From Ruegeria sp. ANG-S4 (GTDB taxonomy: Bacteria > Pseudomonadota > Alphaproteobacteria > Rhodobacterales > Rhodobacteraceae), in the NCBI RefSeq assembly GCF_000814005.1, contig NZ_JWLK01000001.1, forward strand, positions 1,054,001 through 1,118,000: a stretch of DNA of 64,000 bases, given 5' to 3'. Shown one piece after another: positions 24,308-32,219 of the stretch. The translations under genes and the position numbers were made by a program. Each line of letters begins with the position of its first letter. The stretch's first letter is position 1. The notes below the pieces were generated by a model, which searched no databases, was not told the DNA's origin, and was given only the letters and a program-made list of their open reading frames with translations.

Positions 24308-24741
24308 TCAATCCGCGTTTTCCGATTTGAATGCGAGATAGGGCCCTAAATCCGGCTGTTCATGCGTGAAAACCATTGTCCATTTCATGTTGTGATGGGC
24401 CACGTAAATGTCTGCTTGAAATGAAGTGAAGTCGGGATATCGATCGAAGGTACACGAGTAAGCCCAGTCATTGTTCTCGTTGAAAACTACGTAAGGGGCT
24501 GGCCATTGCTTCTGATACCCGATCACAGCATCTGAACCTGTGATGGCAGATTGAAGTCCGTAGCTAAAACCGTGCCATCGAAAACCGTTGTGAATCCAAG
24601 CGCCCGTGTTTTTTTTACTCTCAATGCATATGTCGCAAGCCAGTCGGTTTTTACCTGCTCGCTCTCGACGGGAGAGAGTGGAACAAAGTCGACTGATTGA
24701 TATATGAGGAAATGCTCAATCTGGGATTTCTTTGAGATCAT
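24308..24741 (-). pseudogene. Small protein split over two frames, DUF4275-like ending
   Basis: Two 72-residue frames abut with a GTGA overlap at 24523-24526. The second frame can be read further upstream as ITGSDAVIGYQKQW, which continues naturally from the first frame's DFNLPS, so a single-base frameshift in one gene is the likelier reading. The second half contains ADIYVAHHNMKWTMVFTHEQ and GPYLAF, resembling the DUF4275 ending (DIYxVxxxFxWTYVxTHE, GPYF). Family function is unknown. If the overlap is instead natural, these would be two coupled small proteins. Confidence 0.45.
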
Positions 24742-24884
24742 CCCCGTCTAGCCTTGAACCAAGAATTTGTGGAGCGGGTAGGTTAGCAAAATTCTAGTCC
24801 GCATGAAACGAGTCTGACAATGATCAAGGTCTGCATTGGGCCGTTCCTAGTCTTCGTGTTCTTGGTCAGGACTGGAACAAACGG

Positions 24885-26687
24885 CTATCGATCGCGATCT
24901 GTCGCCGGGACAGGCAGGACATTTGTTGGTGCTTCTGGTAAGCCCTCTTCAATCTCAGGTGCTGGCGAAATGCGGGTGAATCTACCGCTAATCGAACCAA
25001 GTACTGAACCGCGGATGCGCAGCTCCTCCGCTCCACAGATATACTCGAACTCGTAGTGTCGATCCTGTCCTTCCAACCTCAGGTCATTGTTGGAATCGAG
25101 CGATCCGACGCTTCGATGACCGTCAGACGTGACAAAATCACCATAGCCGCGCGCCACGTCACGATCTTCGCAGACATAGAGATTGGGACCGCTGCTGCCC
25201 CAATAGCCGAGAGCAGCGTTGAGGTTATAGACGGTTTGCGTCCGTACCCAATTCGCGCCATCACGTGCAATAACGTCAGAAGCAAAGGGCTGGTCCGAGC
25301 GAAAGAGGCCGCCCGGATAGAAGGTCCAGACCGGCGGCGGGTGGTTCATGTACAAAACTTCGGTCCCGGGGACGGTGGATTCAGTTGGTGGTACCCAGGT
25401 GTCGTCACGCCAGCGCCCTACCAGACATTCGTCAAACGCTGTGGGCAAGTTTGAACAGCTTCGCCGACATGTATCACCCACGCGGTCCGCGCGGATGCTG
25501 TATCTTGACGTATCCTTGTCAACGCCGAAACTGACCAGAACCAGTTCCAAGTCTTCATCGCAGCGCGTATCAATGATCACTTCGCTGTCAATTGGAATCC
25601 ACGAACCGTCCGGGTCACCGTTCGGTAGGGCATCGGATAGGAAAATGGTGCCGCCATCCTTGGGAACAAGCCGCCATTGACCTGGTGCTAGGATCAGTGT
25701 TGTGCGCATCAGCTTACCAAGGGGCACTTCGACGCCAAGCGTTTGATCCTCGTCCAGCCGGTAACTGGCGCGAGGATTGCGATGACTGGGTGACAGGCTT
25801 CGTCCATCGCGTAAGCTGATATGGTAAGCAGAATAAAGTTTGGCAAAGTCGTACCAGCGTTCAGGTTCCATCAGGCGGTTAATCTCGCGCGCATTGTCGA
25901 CGTCGCGTGCGATGCCCTTCATGAATGGGAGGATCGCGGACGGGCCATCCTTTGCCGACATCCAGGCAAAGAAAGGCCATGCGGTATATTCAAGTTCCGT
26001 GAAGTCTTTTTCATCCGCCCAGAATTCGAATGCCACCAGGTCCACCATGGGTGCATTTGGTATCGCAAATTGCCCAAACCAGTCAGCGGAACCTTCAAGG
26101 TACCAAAATCGCGGGTCGGGTTCGATGGCCAAGCCTCGGCCAGCGAAACTATTGCCAAGGTGTTTGCGCACAATGCAGTGAAAAATTTCGTGTGCGACAG
26201 TACGTTGCAAAATGAGCGGATCATCGGTGAACATATTGGGTCCGATAGCAATATTGCAGCGCGACCAATTCAGGCCCGAGCGATAGAAGGATTCACCATC
26301 GGCCTTGGGATGACGTGTCTTACTAACGACCAGTTTTAAGACCTTGCCAAAGTCGATGTCCGATCCAAGCAGCCTCGCAGCGACCATCGAGTGGCGGATC
26401 GCGTTTGCAATGGCCTCAACCCCTGCGGGGTTGTCCGGTGCGCCGACTTCGACACCGATTTCGACATGAAGGATGGCCCCTTCGGGGTCGTCATCCCAAA
26501 TTCGAAAGTTGTCGACGACCGGCCAGGTGCACATCGACGTTCGGAAATCGAGAAACATCGATTGGTGGGGTAGCACTCTTGGATCGAGTTCTGGAGCGCA
26601 GCGTTCAAGACCCTGAGCAGCGGCGGTCGAGGTCATGACTGCAACGGCGATTGCCGCTGCTCTGAAATAGGTCACGGTGCGCCACAT
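24885..26687 (-). CDS. Secreted zinc metallopeptidase-like protein (HExxH)
   Basis: The 600-residue product opens with a signal peptide ending near TAAAQG (residue 26). Residues 162-172 read RTVAHEIFHCI, with the zinc-binding HEIFH at 166-170. Glu198 in WYLEGSADWFG is a good third ligand, making a gluzincin-type site. The part after about residue 330 is beta-rich with several cysteines (for example TRCDED, GDTCRRSCS, FDECLVGRW) and may form separate domains that bind substrate. The protein should act in the periplasm or outside. Its ATG lies inside the end of the preceding gene (16-bp overlap). The peptidase family is not one I can name. Confidence 0.65.
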   Translation of the reverse strand: MWRTVTYFRAAAIAVAVMTSTAAAQGLERCAPELDPRVLPHQSMFLDFRTSMCTWPVVDNFRIWDDDPEGAILHVEIGVEVGAPDNPAGVEAIANAIRHSMVAARLLGSDIDFGKVLKLVVSKTRHPKADGESFYRSGLNWSRCNIAIGPNMFTDDPLILQRTVAHEIFHCIVRKHLGNSFAGRGLAIEPDPRFWYLEGSADWFGQFAIPNAPMVDLVAFEFWADEKDFTELEYTAWPFFAWMSAKDGPSAILPFMKGIARDVDNAREINRLMEPERWYDFAKLYSAYHISLRDGRSLSPSHRNPRASYRLDEDQTLGVEVPLGKLMRTTLILAPGQWRLVPKDGGTIFLSDALPNGDPDGSWIPIDSEVIIDTRCDEDLELVLVSFGVDKDTSRYSIRADRVGDTCRRSCSNLPTAFDECLVGRWRDDTWVPPTESTVPGTEVLYMNHPPPVWTFYPGGLFRSDQPFASDVIARDGANWVRTQTVYNLNAALGYWGSSGPNLYVCEDRDVARGYGDFVTSDGHRSVGSLDSNNDLRLEGQDRHYEFEYICGAEELRIRGSVLGSISGRFTRISPAPEIEEGLPEAPTNVLPVPATDRDR

Positions 26688-26971
26688 TTGAAAGTGGTCT
26701 CGCCCATGAAGGCGGCAATGGACTGTAAAAATGCCTGTGCGGCCACAACGCCATGCGCGGCCATGATCTGTTGGCTGGTGATCTGACGGGCAAAAAACTT
26801 GGCGACAGTCTCCTGCTGATCCGCCTCGAACATATCATCGGCCACACCCTGCATACATTCGCAGGTTTCCGTATCCCATGTACCCCTCGCGCTGCATGCC
26901 TCTTCGATCGGGGCAGCCTGTGCGTTTGCTGCGAGAAGAATAAATAGGGTCGGGATGGTAAGACGCGTCAT
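26672..26971 (-). CDS. Small secreted Cys-containing protein
   Basis: From ATG 26971, which GAGGAGACCCC precedes, the product has 99 residues. It begins with a signal peptide, MTRLTIPTLFILLAANAQA, and the mature protein is helical with cysteines in EEACSARGTWDTETCECMQG and KCGAP, enough for two disulfides. It lies between a membrane-anchored protein gene (14 bp upstream) and the HExxH protein gene (overlapping), so the three are one operon. It could be a chaperone, inhibitor or cofactor of the secreted peptidase. No family is recognised. Confidence 0.65.
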   Translation of the reverse strand: MTRLTIPTLFILLAANAQAAPIEEACSARGTWDTETCECMQGVADDMFEADQQETVAKFFARQITSQQIMAAHGVVAAQAFLQSIAAFMGETTFKCGAP

Positions 26972-26984
26972 GTTTGGGGTCTCC

Positions 26985-27410
26985 TCATTGTTCAACGAGA
27001 CAGGCCGGTCCGTTGAGAAGTTCAGTCATCGGGTTAGGATTTTCCGACGAGTAGCTAAGTGAGGCGGTTTGTCCCCCAAGGAAAGACACTGTGTCGGCGC
27101 CCTGTTGGATGAAGCCAGCCATTATGGCTCGCGCTTCTGTGTTGAGCGTGCAACGCGTTATCTCGCCCCCAAGCCCTTCCATAGTCACGACGCAGGTTTC
27201 GCCTTCCGGTCCTGCCACCGAACGGCCAATCGTACCGCGCAGCAGCGGAGCCCATGCGTCCTGCTCCAGTGGTGTGCACGTTTCGAGGGCATCAAGATAT
27301 GCTGACGCCTCACGCTGCACGCGGAGGCTGCCAAAAAAGTAACTGACCAATACGGCTCCGACAGCCGCAATCACGGCCAGAGTGACAACGATGCGAATAA
27401 CCCACTTCAT
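26985..27410 (-). CDS. Membrane-anchored periplasmic protein, unknown
   Basis: The 141-residue product (ATG 27410, with GGGTGA upstream; a GTG at 27419 is an alternative) has one N-terminal membrane anchor, WVIRIVVTLAVIAAVGAVLVSYFFG, and a periplasmic domain with three to four cysteines (ETCTPLEQ, ETCVVTME, TRCTLN, PACLVEQ). It heads a three-gene operon with the small secreted Cys protein and the HExxH metallopeptidase. An anchored regulator or inhibitor of the peptidase is a reasonable guess but nothing proves it. Confidence 0.6.
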   Translation of the reverse strand: MKWVIRIVVTLAVIAAVGAVLVSYFFGSLRVQREASAYLDALETCTPLEQDAWAPLLRGTIGRSVAGPEGETCVVTMEGLGGEITRCTLNTEARAIMAGFIQQGADTVSFLGGQTASLSYSSENPNPMTELLNGPACLVEQ

Positions 27411-27786
27411 CGAATTCACCCGTGAAAAGTTCAGTATACTAAATCATCATAGCATATTACGGAATGCTCATCTCATCAACGCGCGGTCAAGAAATTGAAT
27501 AACAGGATTCCAAGTTAAGTAACCTTGGCTCATTTCACCCTGGAACTTGCTTCGCGAAAACAGCTCTCTCCAAACTTAGCCTTCCAAAGGGGTAGCTGTG
27601 CTGAGCCTCCCCAACTGAACTGGCCCACAGCAATAGTTTTATCGCCGACGCCCAACGATCTCAAATTCCGCTTTTGTACCTTTTTGCTCTCGCGGCGAAA
27701 GTCCGATATGCGGGTTGCGATTGCAGCATCGTCGGAACGTGATAACGGTCCGCAATGGGCCGACCAGCGAAGACGGCCCAAAGTTG
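27411..27786. other. Gene-free stretch holding dispersed repeat copy 4
   Basis: The first 80 bases are AT-rich (AGTATACTAAATCATCATAG region) and probably hold the promoter of the 27410 operon. The last 100 bases are the repeat. No gene is supported. Confidence 0.55.
27690..27765 (+). repeat. Dispersed intergenic repeat, copy 4
   Basis: CTCGCGGCGAAAGTCCG, GCGGGTTGCGATTGCAGCAT and GGTCCGCAATGGGCCG occur in the order seen in the other copies. It lies immediately behind the integrase gene. Confidence 0.55.
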
Positions 27787-28419
27787 CTAGATTTCAATGG
27801 CCTCGGCGATTGCTAGCGCGTCCTCTAACTCGACGCCTAGGTACCGGACTGTGCTGTCCATCTTGGTGTGTCCAAGCAGAAGCTGAACCGCCCGCAAGTT
27901 TCCTGTCTTCTTGTATATCTGGGTTACCTTTGTTCGCCTCATTGAATGCGTGCCATATGCGCTCGCCTCCAGACCGATTGATGTGACCCAGTCGCGGACG
28001 ATCCGCGCATACTGGCGTGTCGAGATATGCAGGCGCTCGTGGAAGCGACCAGGCCAGAGGTACTCGGAGCCAACCATAAGCTCGTCCTCCATCCACCTCT
28101 CGACTGACGCCCGAGTACCTTCCGATATCTCGAACCGAACGGGCTTTTGCGTTTTGCTTTGCAACACGGAGGCGCGCTCCTTGATCTGACCTGATGCCAT
28201 TACATCGGCGACTTTCATCTTCACCAGGTCACAGCCGCGCAGCTTGCTGTCGATCGCCATGTTGAACAGTGCGAGGTCACGATGGTTTTCGGCCAATTCA
28301 AGTCGAACACGGATTGCCCAGACATGCTTTGGCTTCAGCGGCCGTTTCTGACCCAAGATGCGGCCCTTGTTCCATGCAGGGCGAAGTGCGCGAATGGCTG
28401 GCAGGTTTGGTGTTTCCAT
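27787..28419 (-). CDS. Tyrosine recombinase/integrase, short solitary type
   Basis: The start at 28419 is fixed by GGAGGATCAGTC. The longer upstream frame consists of repeat sequence. The 210-residue protein is essentially the catalytic domain: Arg61 (SKLRGCDL), His158 and Arg161 (GTHSMRRTK), His184 (LLGHTKMDST) and the nucleophile Tyr193 (VRYLGV). The N-terminal arm-binding domain of phage integrases is missing. Such short integrases are found singly in many proteobacterial genomes and no recombination site is known to me. Copies of the dispersed repeat lie on both sides, in opposite orientation. Confidence 0.85.
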   Translation of the reverse strand: METPNLPAIRALRPAWNKGRILGQKRPLKPKHVWAIRVRLELAENHRDLALFNMAIDSKLRGCDLVKMKVADVMASGQIKERASVLQSKTQKPVRFEISEGTRASVERWMEDELMVGSEYLWPGRFHERLHISTRQYARIVRDWVTSIGLEASAYGTHSMRRTKVTQIYKKTGNLRAVQLLLGHTKMDSTVRYLGVELEDALAIAEAIEI

Positions 28420-28941
28420 GACTGATCCTCCGATCCGCCATGCCCTCCACAACGACAACCCGACGTTGACGAGGCACCATATCACGGGATTGCTGCGCTG
28501 CCTCCGAGGTCGGAAGTGAGCCCACTTTGACCGATGCTGCGCGATGCACCAATTGCAGCAATGCGCAGAAAGCGGATTTTGCAAAGTTTCGCCAAGGCAC
28601 CAAGACGGACGCTTATCGCTGTCTCGTATGCAGCAGGATAATTTCCCAAAAATGATCGTTAGTCTTCTGTGCCGCTGACCCAAGCCACCTTCAAGTTTGG
28701 ACCGAAGAGCAACGGTTTCACCTCTACTTGCCTAGTTCTAAGCTAGGCGGGCTCAAATTCTCTGTTGTCCGCCAAAGCATCAAGGCTTGTATCGTGCGTA
28801 GTCGAAGTCCATATACACGAGGCTTACGTTTTTCTTTTTCGACCTGCTGTCTCCTAAATCCGGCGTTCAGTCTTTCGATTCAGACCGACCACGCCGAGTC
28901 GCCGCGATAATGCGGGCGGCAAGATTTAGGAGACTTACACC
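28420..28941. other. Repeat copy 5 (inverted) and cspA leader region
   Basis: About 28485-28610 resembles the dispersed repeat in reverse orientation (TCCGCTTT, GCGCATTGCTGCAATTGG and GGTCAAAGTGGGCT on the complement). From about 28690 to 28941 no gene is seen; this region probably holds the promoter and a long 5' leader of the cold-shock gene, as is usual in the family. Confidence 0.45.
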
Positions 28942-29148
28942 ATGGCAAATGGCACAGTAAAGTGGTTCAACTCAACCAAAGGTTTTGGCTTTATCGAGCC
29001 TGAAGATGGCAAGCGCGACGTGTTCGTACATATCTCAGCACTTGAACGTTCCGGCCTAAGCGAATTGAAAGACGGTCAGAAGGTTACTTTTGACGTAGAA
29101 GCCGGCCGTGACGGGCGCGACAGCGCCGCCAATCTGGCACTCGCCTGA
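28942..29148 (+). CDS. cspA: Cold-shock protein, CspA family
   Basis: A 68-residue single cold-shock domain that starts [20 protein letters not shown], with RNP1 (KGFGFIEP) and RNP2 (DVFVHISA), and ends in SAANLALA. It binds single-stranded nucleic acid and melts RNA structure at low temperature or in general growth. TAGGAGACTTACACC gives the ribosome binding site. A perfect terminator hairpin follows within 10 bp. The next gene, a fatty-acid desaturase, lies 73 bp downstream, so low-temperature adaptation may link the two. Confidence 0.95.
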   Translation: MANGTVKWFNSTKGFGFIEPEDGKRDVFVHISALERSGLSELKDGQKVTFDVEAGRDGRDSAANLALA

Positions 29149-29154
29149 CCTTTT

Positions 29155-29182
29155 ACGGGCACCCTTTCTGGGTGCCCGTTTG
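29155..29182 (+). terminator. Intrinsic terminator of cspA
   Basis: ACGGGCACCC (29155-29164) and GGGTGCCCGT (29170-29179) form a perfect 10-bp stem around TTTCT, followed by a short T-run. Read-through may still reach the desaturase gene. Confidence 0.85.
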
Positions 29183-29220
29183 CACACTGGGCTACTATAC
29201 GCCGTTGGAGAACAAGTAAG

Positions 29221-30234
29221 TTGCAACCAAAAGACTGGACGCGGGCGCTCGCGCAATACCGTGTGCCCGATGCAAAGCGCAGTGTTTATGAAATTGCGAT
29301 CACCGTTGCCCCCTTATTCGCGCTATGGGCTCTAGCGTGGATGGCTTTATCTATTAGTGTCTGGATCGCAATATTACTGGCCATCCTGAATGCCGCATTT
29401 CTGGTGCGTATCTTCATCATTATGCATGATTGCGGTCATGGATCTTTCTTTAGAAGTCGCACTGTTTGCAATTGGACCGGCCGGGTTCTAGGTGTACTTG
29501 CCCTGACACCCTATGACGTTTGGCGACAAAGCCATGCGATTCACCACGCCTCAACCGGTAACCTTGATCGGCGTGGTATGGGTGACATCCCTACATTGAC
29601 CACTGAAGAATACCTTAAGCGGAAGTGGTTCGGGCGTGCCGCGTATCGTCTGACCCGGAACCCCGTCTTCCTGTTCGGTGTTGCGCCGATCTATACGTTC
29701 TTTATTCAAAACCGTTTACCTCTTGGTTTCATGCGTTCGGGCTGGCTGTACTGGGCAAGTGCGATGGGAACAAACGCTGCAATTGCAGGGATATTGGCCC
29801 TAGTTTTTTGGGCCGGAGGCATTGAGGTTTTAGCGTATGTTTTCCTACCAACCATGATTGTCGCATCATCGATTGGTATTTGGCTTTTCTATATTCAACA
29901 CCAGTTTGAACACACGACCTGGGAACGGGAAGAGGGGTGGAACCTTCAGAACGCCGCATTCTATGGAAGTTCTCACTATGCCCTACCAGGCATCCTTCGG
30001 TGGTTCTCTGCTAATATCGGCGTACACCATGTTCACCACCTGGCCAGCCGCATACCGTTTTATCGGCTAAACGAGGTTTTGCGCGACCATTCTGAGTTGG
30101 AAAATTGCCAGCGTATTACTCTATATGAGAGCTTTCATTGTGCACGCTTGCATCTTTGGGATGAAAAAAGTCAACGTCTGCTGACATTTTCTGAGGCTTT
30201 GTCGAACGCCAATTCCAATAGGCAATTAGTGTAG
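29221..30234 (+). CDS. Membrane fatty-acid desaturase
   Basis: The 337-residue product begins at a TTG with GGAGAACAAGTAAG upstream. It has the three histidine boxes of acyl-lipid desaturases: HDCGH at 69-73, HAIHH at 105-109 and HHVHH at 269-273, which hold a di-iron centre. Two pairs of hydrophobic segments (about 28-68 and 150-215) place the boxes on the cytosolic face. It introduces a double bond into membrane fatty acids, probably of the delta-12/omega-3-like group. The position behind cspA suggests cold induction of membrane fluidity. Its end overlaps the convergent ParB-like gene by nine bases. Confidence 0.9.
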   Translation: MQPKDWTRALAQYRVPDAKRSVYEIAITVAPLFALWALAWMALSISVWIAILLAILNAAFLVRIFIIMHDCGHGSFFRSRTVCNWTGRVLGVLALTPYDVWRQSHAIHHASTGNLDRRGMGDIPTLTTEEYLKRKWFGRAAYRLTRNPVFLFGVAPIYTFFIQNRLPLGFMRSGWLYWASAMGTNAAIAGILALVFWAGGIEVLAYVFLPTMIVASSIGIWLFYIQHQFEHTTWEREEGWNLQNAAFYGSSHYALPGILRWFSANIGVHHVHHLASRIPFYRLNEVLRDHSELENCQRITLYESFHCARLHLWDEKSQRLLTFSEALSNANSNRQLV

Positions 30235-30474
30235 TCTGGCACGTACCAGATAGGCCTCGACCGTATCACCGCCCAAGGCGCGAATGGCCTCTAGTCGGTG
30301 AAGGCCTTCAATTAGTACAAACCTCTTGTTGTCCGAGCGTATCTGGATCGGGGTCTTTTGGCCGTTCTTCAGGATATCTTCGGCCAGCGTCAGAACTTTT
30401 TGTTGATCAAGCGTTTTCGCACGTTTCACAGGTACATAGATCAAGTCGAGCGGATATGGTCTTTTCTCCAACAT
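30226..30474 (-). CDS. Mini ParB/sulfiredoxin-fold domain protein
   Basis: This 82-residue protein is just a ParB N-terminal-like domain: IYVPVKRAKTLDQQKVLTLA, ILKNGQKTPIQIRSD and LIEGLHRLEAIRALGGDTVEAYLV. The GLHRLEAIRALG segment corresponds to the GxRRxxA motif that binds CTP or ATP in ParB, Srx and related proteins. No helix-turn-helix or dimerisation domain follows, so it is not a partition protein. It is the last gene of a compact minus-strand operon (31375-30226) of unknown role. Stand-alone ParB-fold proteins can be nucleases, kinases or CTP switches; which applies here is unknown. Confidence 0.7.
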   Translation of the reverse strand: MLEKRPYPLDLIYVPVKRAKTLDQQKVLTLAEDILKNGQKTPIQIRSDNKRFVLIEGLHRLEAIRALGGDTVEAYLVRARLH

Positions 30475-30548
30475 AAGCTAAGTGAGCAACCTTTCGTGCA
30501 TTTGTTCCGGTTCGAAGTTCGCTACAAGAGCTGGCGCTGGAACGTACG

Positions 30549-31238
30549 TCATAGAACCGAACGAACAGCGTCGCGCAGTTCCTGATGCATAATCCAAGTT
30601 GCTGGCTCGTCGTCACTTTCGATGTGAGAAAATGCCAGAACTTGAGCAGCACCATCATTCTGTACCGATCCGCCTTCGGGAAGTTCGAGCTCTAGATACT
30701 CCGCAATCAATAGACCGATTTTCTTAAAGACCTTGATTGAGGCCTCGCGCGATTTGTAACCGGCCGCCTGAGACAAGTGACCAATGGTCAGACCATCCTT
30801 GCCTGCGATTGTAAGTGCTTTGAGCAATGTGACCTGCGCCGGGGTGAGCCTGATCTGGCGCAATGCCTCGGCATATTCTCTTTCACTGGGAACGAGGGTG
30901 CCGGAGTTTCCCTCCAAACGGCGTTGACCGCTACGCTTCCTGTCTCGTTCTTCGAGAATTTCTTTTAAGGCTTCAATGGCCAATACTGGTGTTTCTCCAA
31001 CTGCATCGGCAATCATTGCCTGCGTTTTAGCCGGCGGCTTGGGAAATGCCCGTGCAACACTATTGCCGCTCAGAACGCCAGCCTTAATCAAGTACTTTCC
31101 AAATTCTTCCTCAATCACTCCTGATACGTCAGCGTTCCGCGATTTACGAACACTGCGGTCCTGAAACGCTCTTTGTTCCAGGCCATGAGCTGACATCTTT
31201 GAACCGGGAAGGGTTACTTGAGGGGCATTTTTACGCAT
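30549..31238 (-). CDS. Unknown protein with possible winged helix
   Basis: The 229-residue product starts at ATG 31238, sharing its A with the TGA of the small membrane protein gene (TGATG). The N-terminal half is basic and Ala-rich and carries IEEEFGKYLIKAGVLS. The second half, LTPAQVTLLKALTIAGKDGLTIGHLSQAAGYKSREASIKVFKKIGLLIAEYL, reads like a winged-helix domain. It ends RDAVRSVL, and its stop overlaps a further 24-codon frame (30478-30552) that leads to the ParB-like gene. I do not recognise the family; a DNA-binding regulator is the simplest idea. Confidence 0.6.
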   Translation of the reverse strand: MRKNAPQVTLPGSKMSAHGLEQRAFQDRSVRKSRNADVSGVIEEEFGKYLIKAGVLSGNSVARAFPKPPAKTQAMIADAVGETPVLAIEALKEILEERDRKRSGQRRLEGNSGTLVPSEREYAEALRQIRLTPAQVTLLKALTIAGKDGLTIGHLSQAAGYKSREASIKVFKKIGLLIAEYLELELPEGGSVQNDGAAQVLAFSHIESDDEPATWIMHQELRDAVRSVL

Positions 31239-31375
31239 CAGAAAAACACCACTACAATTATCGCTGCAACGCACACTGCTGACGCAATAGATATCTTAAT
31301 CCCATAGGACCGGCGACGCACCTTTTTGGCTTTGAGACTTTTACCCAGGTTTTCGTCAATCGAGTTATGGTTCAC
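31238..31375 (-). CDS. Small single-pass membrane protein of 45 aa
   Basis: Translation starts at a GTG (31373-31375) with GGAAGGA seven bases upstream. The product has a basic N-terminal half (LGKSLKAKKVRRRSYG) and a C-terminal membrane helix, ISIASAVCVAAIIVVVFF. Its stop overlaps the start of the next gene as TGATG, so the two are translationally coupled. The positive-inside pattern puts the N-terminus in the cytosol. It may anchor or signal to the winged-helix-like partner. It is too short for usual gene finders. Confidence 0.6.
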   Translation of the reverse strand: MNHNSIDENLGKSLKAKKVRRRSYGIKISIASAVCVAAIIVVVFF

Positions 31376-31421
31376 GGCTTAGTCCTTCCGGGTTTGTCAG
31401 GCGGCTTTGGTTTCCACCAAC

Positions 31422-32210
31422 TTATTGTCGCGGCACATTTTCGGTGCACTTGTCGTTCTGTCTCGTGAACGGCCGATTACATTCCCAACCATCACCTCTT
31501 CGATTCAAATGCGCGTTTGAAGGGACAAGGATCGCAACGCACCTGTCCCGGTTTGCACGAAAACCACGTTCGCATTTCCATCCGGAATAAGTTTCAGGTG
31601 CAAGATATGCATGCTGTGGAACAGCCACAGGCTCACAGCCGCTATCCGCTGCCCTGTAACCTCGGAGGCATACCCAACCATCCGAGCTTCTTTTGTCACT
31701 CAGACGACCGTTTTTTGGGACTTCTATTGCGACACAATTTTGATTCTCCTTACGAAATCCCCAGTTGCAGTGTATTTCCTGCACGCCAAACCGAGTTTCG
31801 ACGTAACCATTTTGAGGCGAAATCACTTCCTCACATTTATCTCCGACACGCTGGAACAGCCGATTGCACTCCCACTGATCTCCGGTCGATGCAAGATAGG
31901 CATTTTCAGGAACTCTTATTGCCTCACAGAGTTCTCCGACATTCTGAAAACCGTGATTGCATTCCCAGCCGCTGCCGTAGGCGCTACCCGTCAAATATGC
32001 GTTTTCTGGTAAGTCGGTTCTTTGGCAGGATCCGTTTTTGTTTTCGAAACCTTCGCCGCAAACCGATCCATCGGCATTGCCTGCGACTTGGGCAGGAAGT
32101 TGCGTTCCTAAGAGCAACACCAAGAGTGTCGGGATCAAACAAAGAATGCAGCGCGTAAACACGATGAATGACTGATTGAAACGGAGCCTGAGACCTGATC
32201 TATCGGGCAT
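31422..32210 (-). CDS. Secreted Cys-rich protein with seven tandem repeats
   Basis: A 262-residue protein with an N-terminal signal sequence or anchor (FTRCILCLIPTLLVLLLGTQ) followed by seven repeats of about 30 residues. Each reads roughly W-x-C-x-x-G-F-x(4-6)-C-x-x-x-x-V-P-x-N-A-Y-L: for example WECNHGFQNVGELCEAI and WKCERGFRANRDRCVAI. The paired cysteines of each unit can form one disulfide, giving a rod of small knots as in EGF or sushi proteins. It should be exported. The start (ATG 32210, or GTG 32219) lacks a clear Shine-Dalgarno site. Function is unknown; adhesion or envelope spacing is a guess. Confidence 0.65.
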   Translation of the reverse strand: MPDRSGLRLRFNQSFIVFTRCILCLIPTLLVLLLGTQLPAQVAGNADGSVCGEGFENKNGSCQRTDLPENAYLTGSAYGSGWECNHGFQNVGELCEAIRVPENAYLASTGDQWECNRLFQRVGDKCEEVISPQNGYVETRFGVQEIHCNWGFRKENQNCVAIEVPKNGRLSDKRSSDGWVCLRGYRAADSGCEPVAVPQHAYLAPETYSGWKCERGFRANRDRCVAILVPSNAHLNRRGDGWECNRPFTRQNDKCTENVPRQ

Positions 32211-32219
32211 CAAGCACAC

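Noticed and set aside
28420-28683. N-terminal extension of the integrase by 88 residues
   Set aside because: GGAGGATCAGTC fixes the start at 28419 and the extension is Cys/Trp-rich translated repeat.
30478-30552. 24-codon frame between the winged-helix-like and ParB-like genes
   Set aside because: It overlaps the previous stop as ATGA but is too short and featureless to list as a gene; mentioned only as part of the operon structure.
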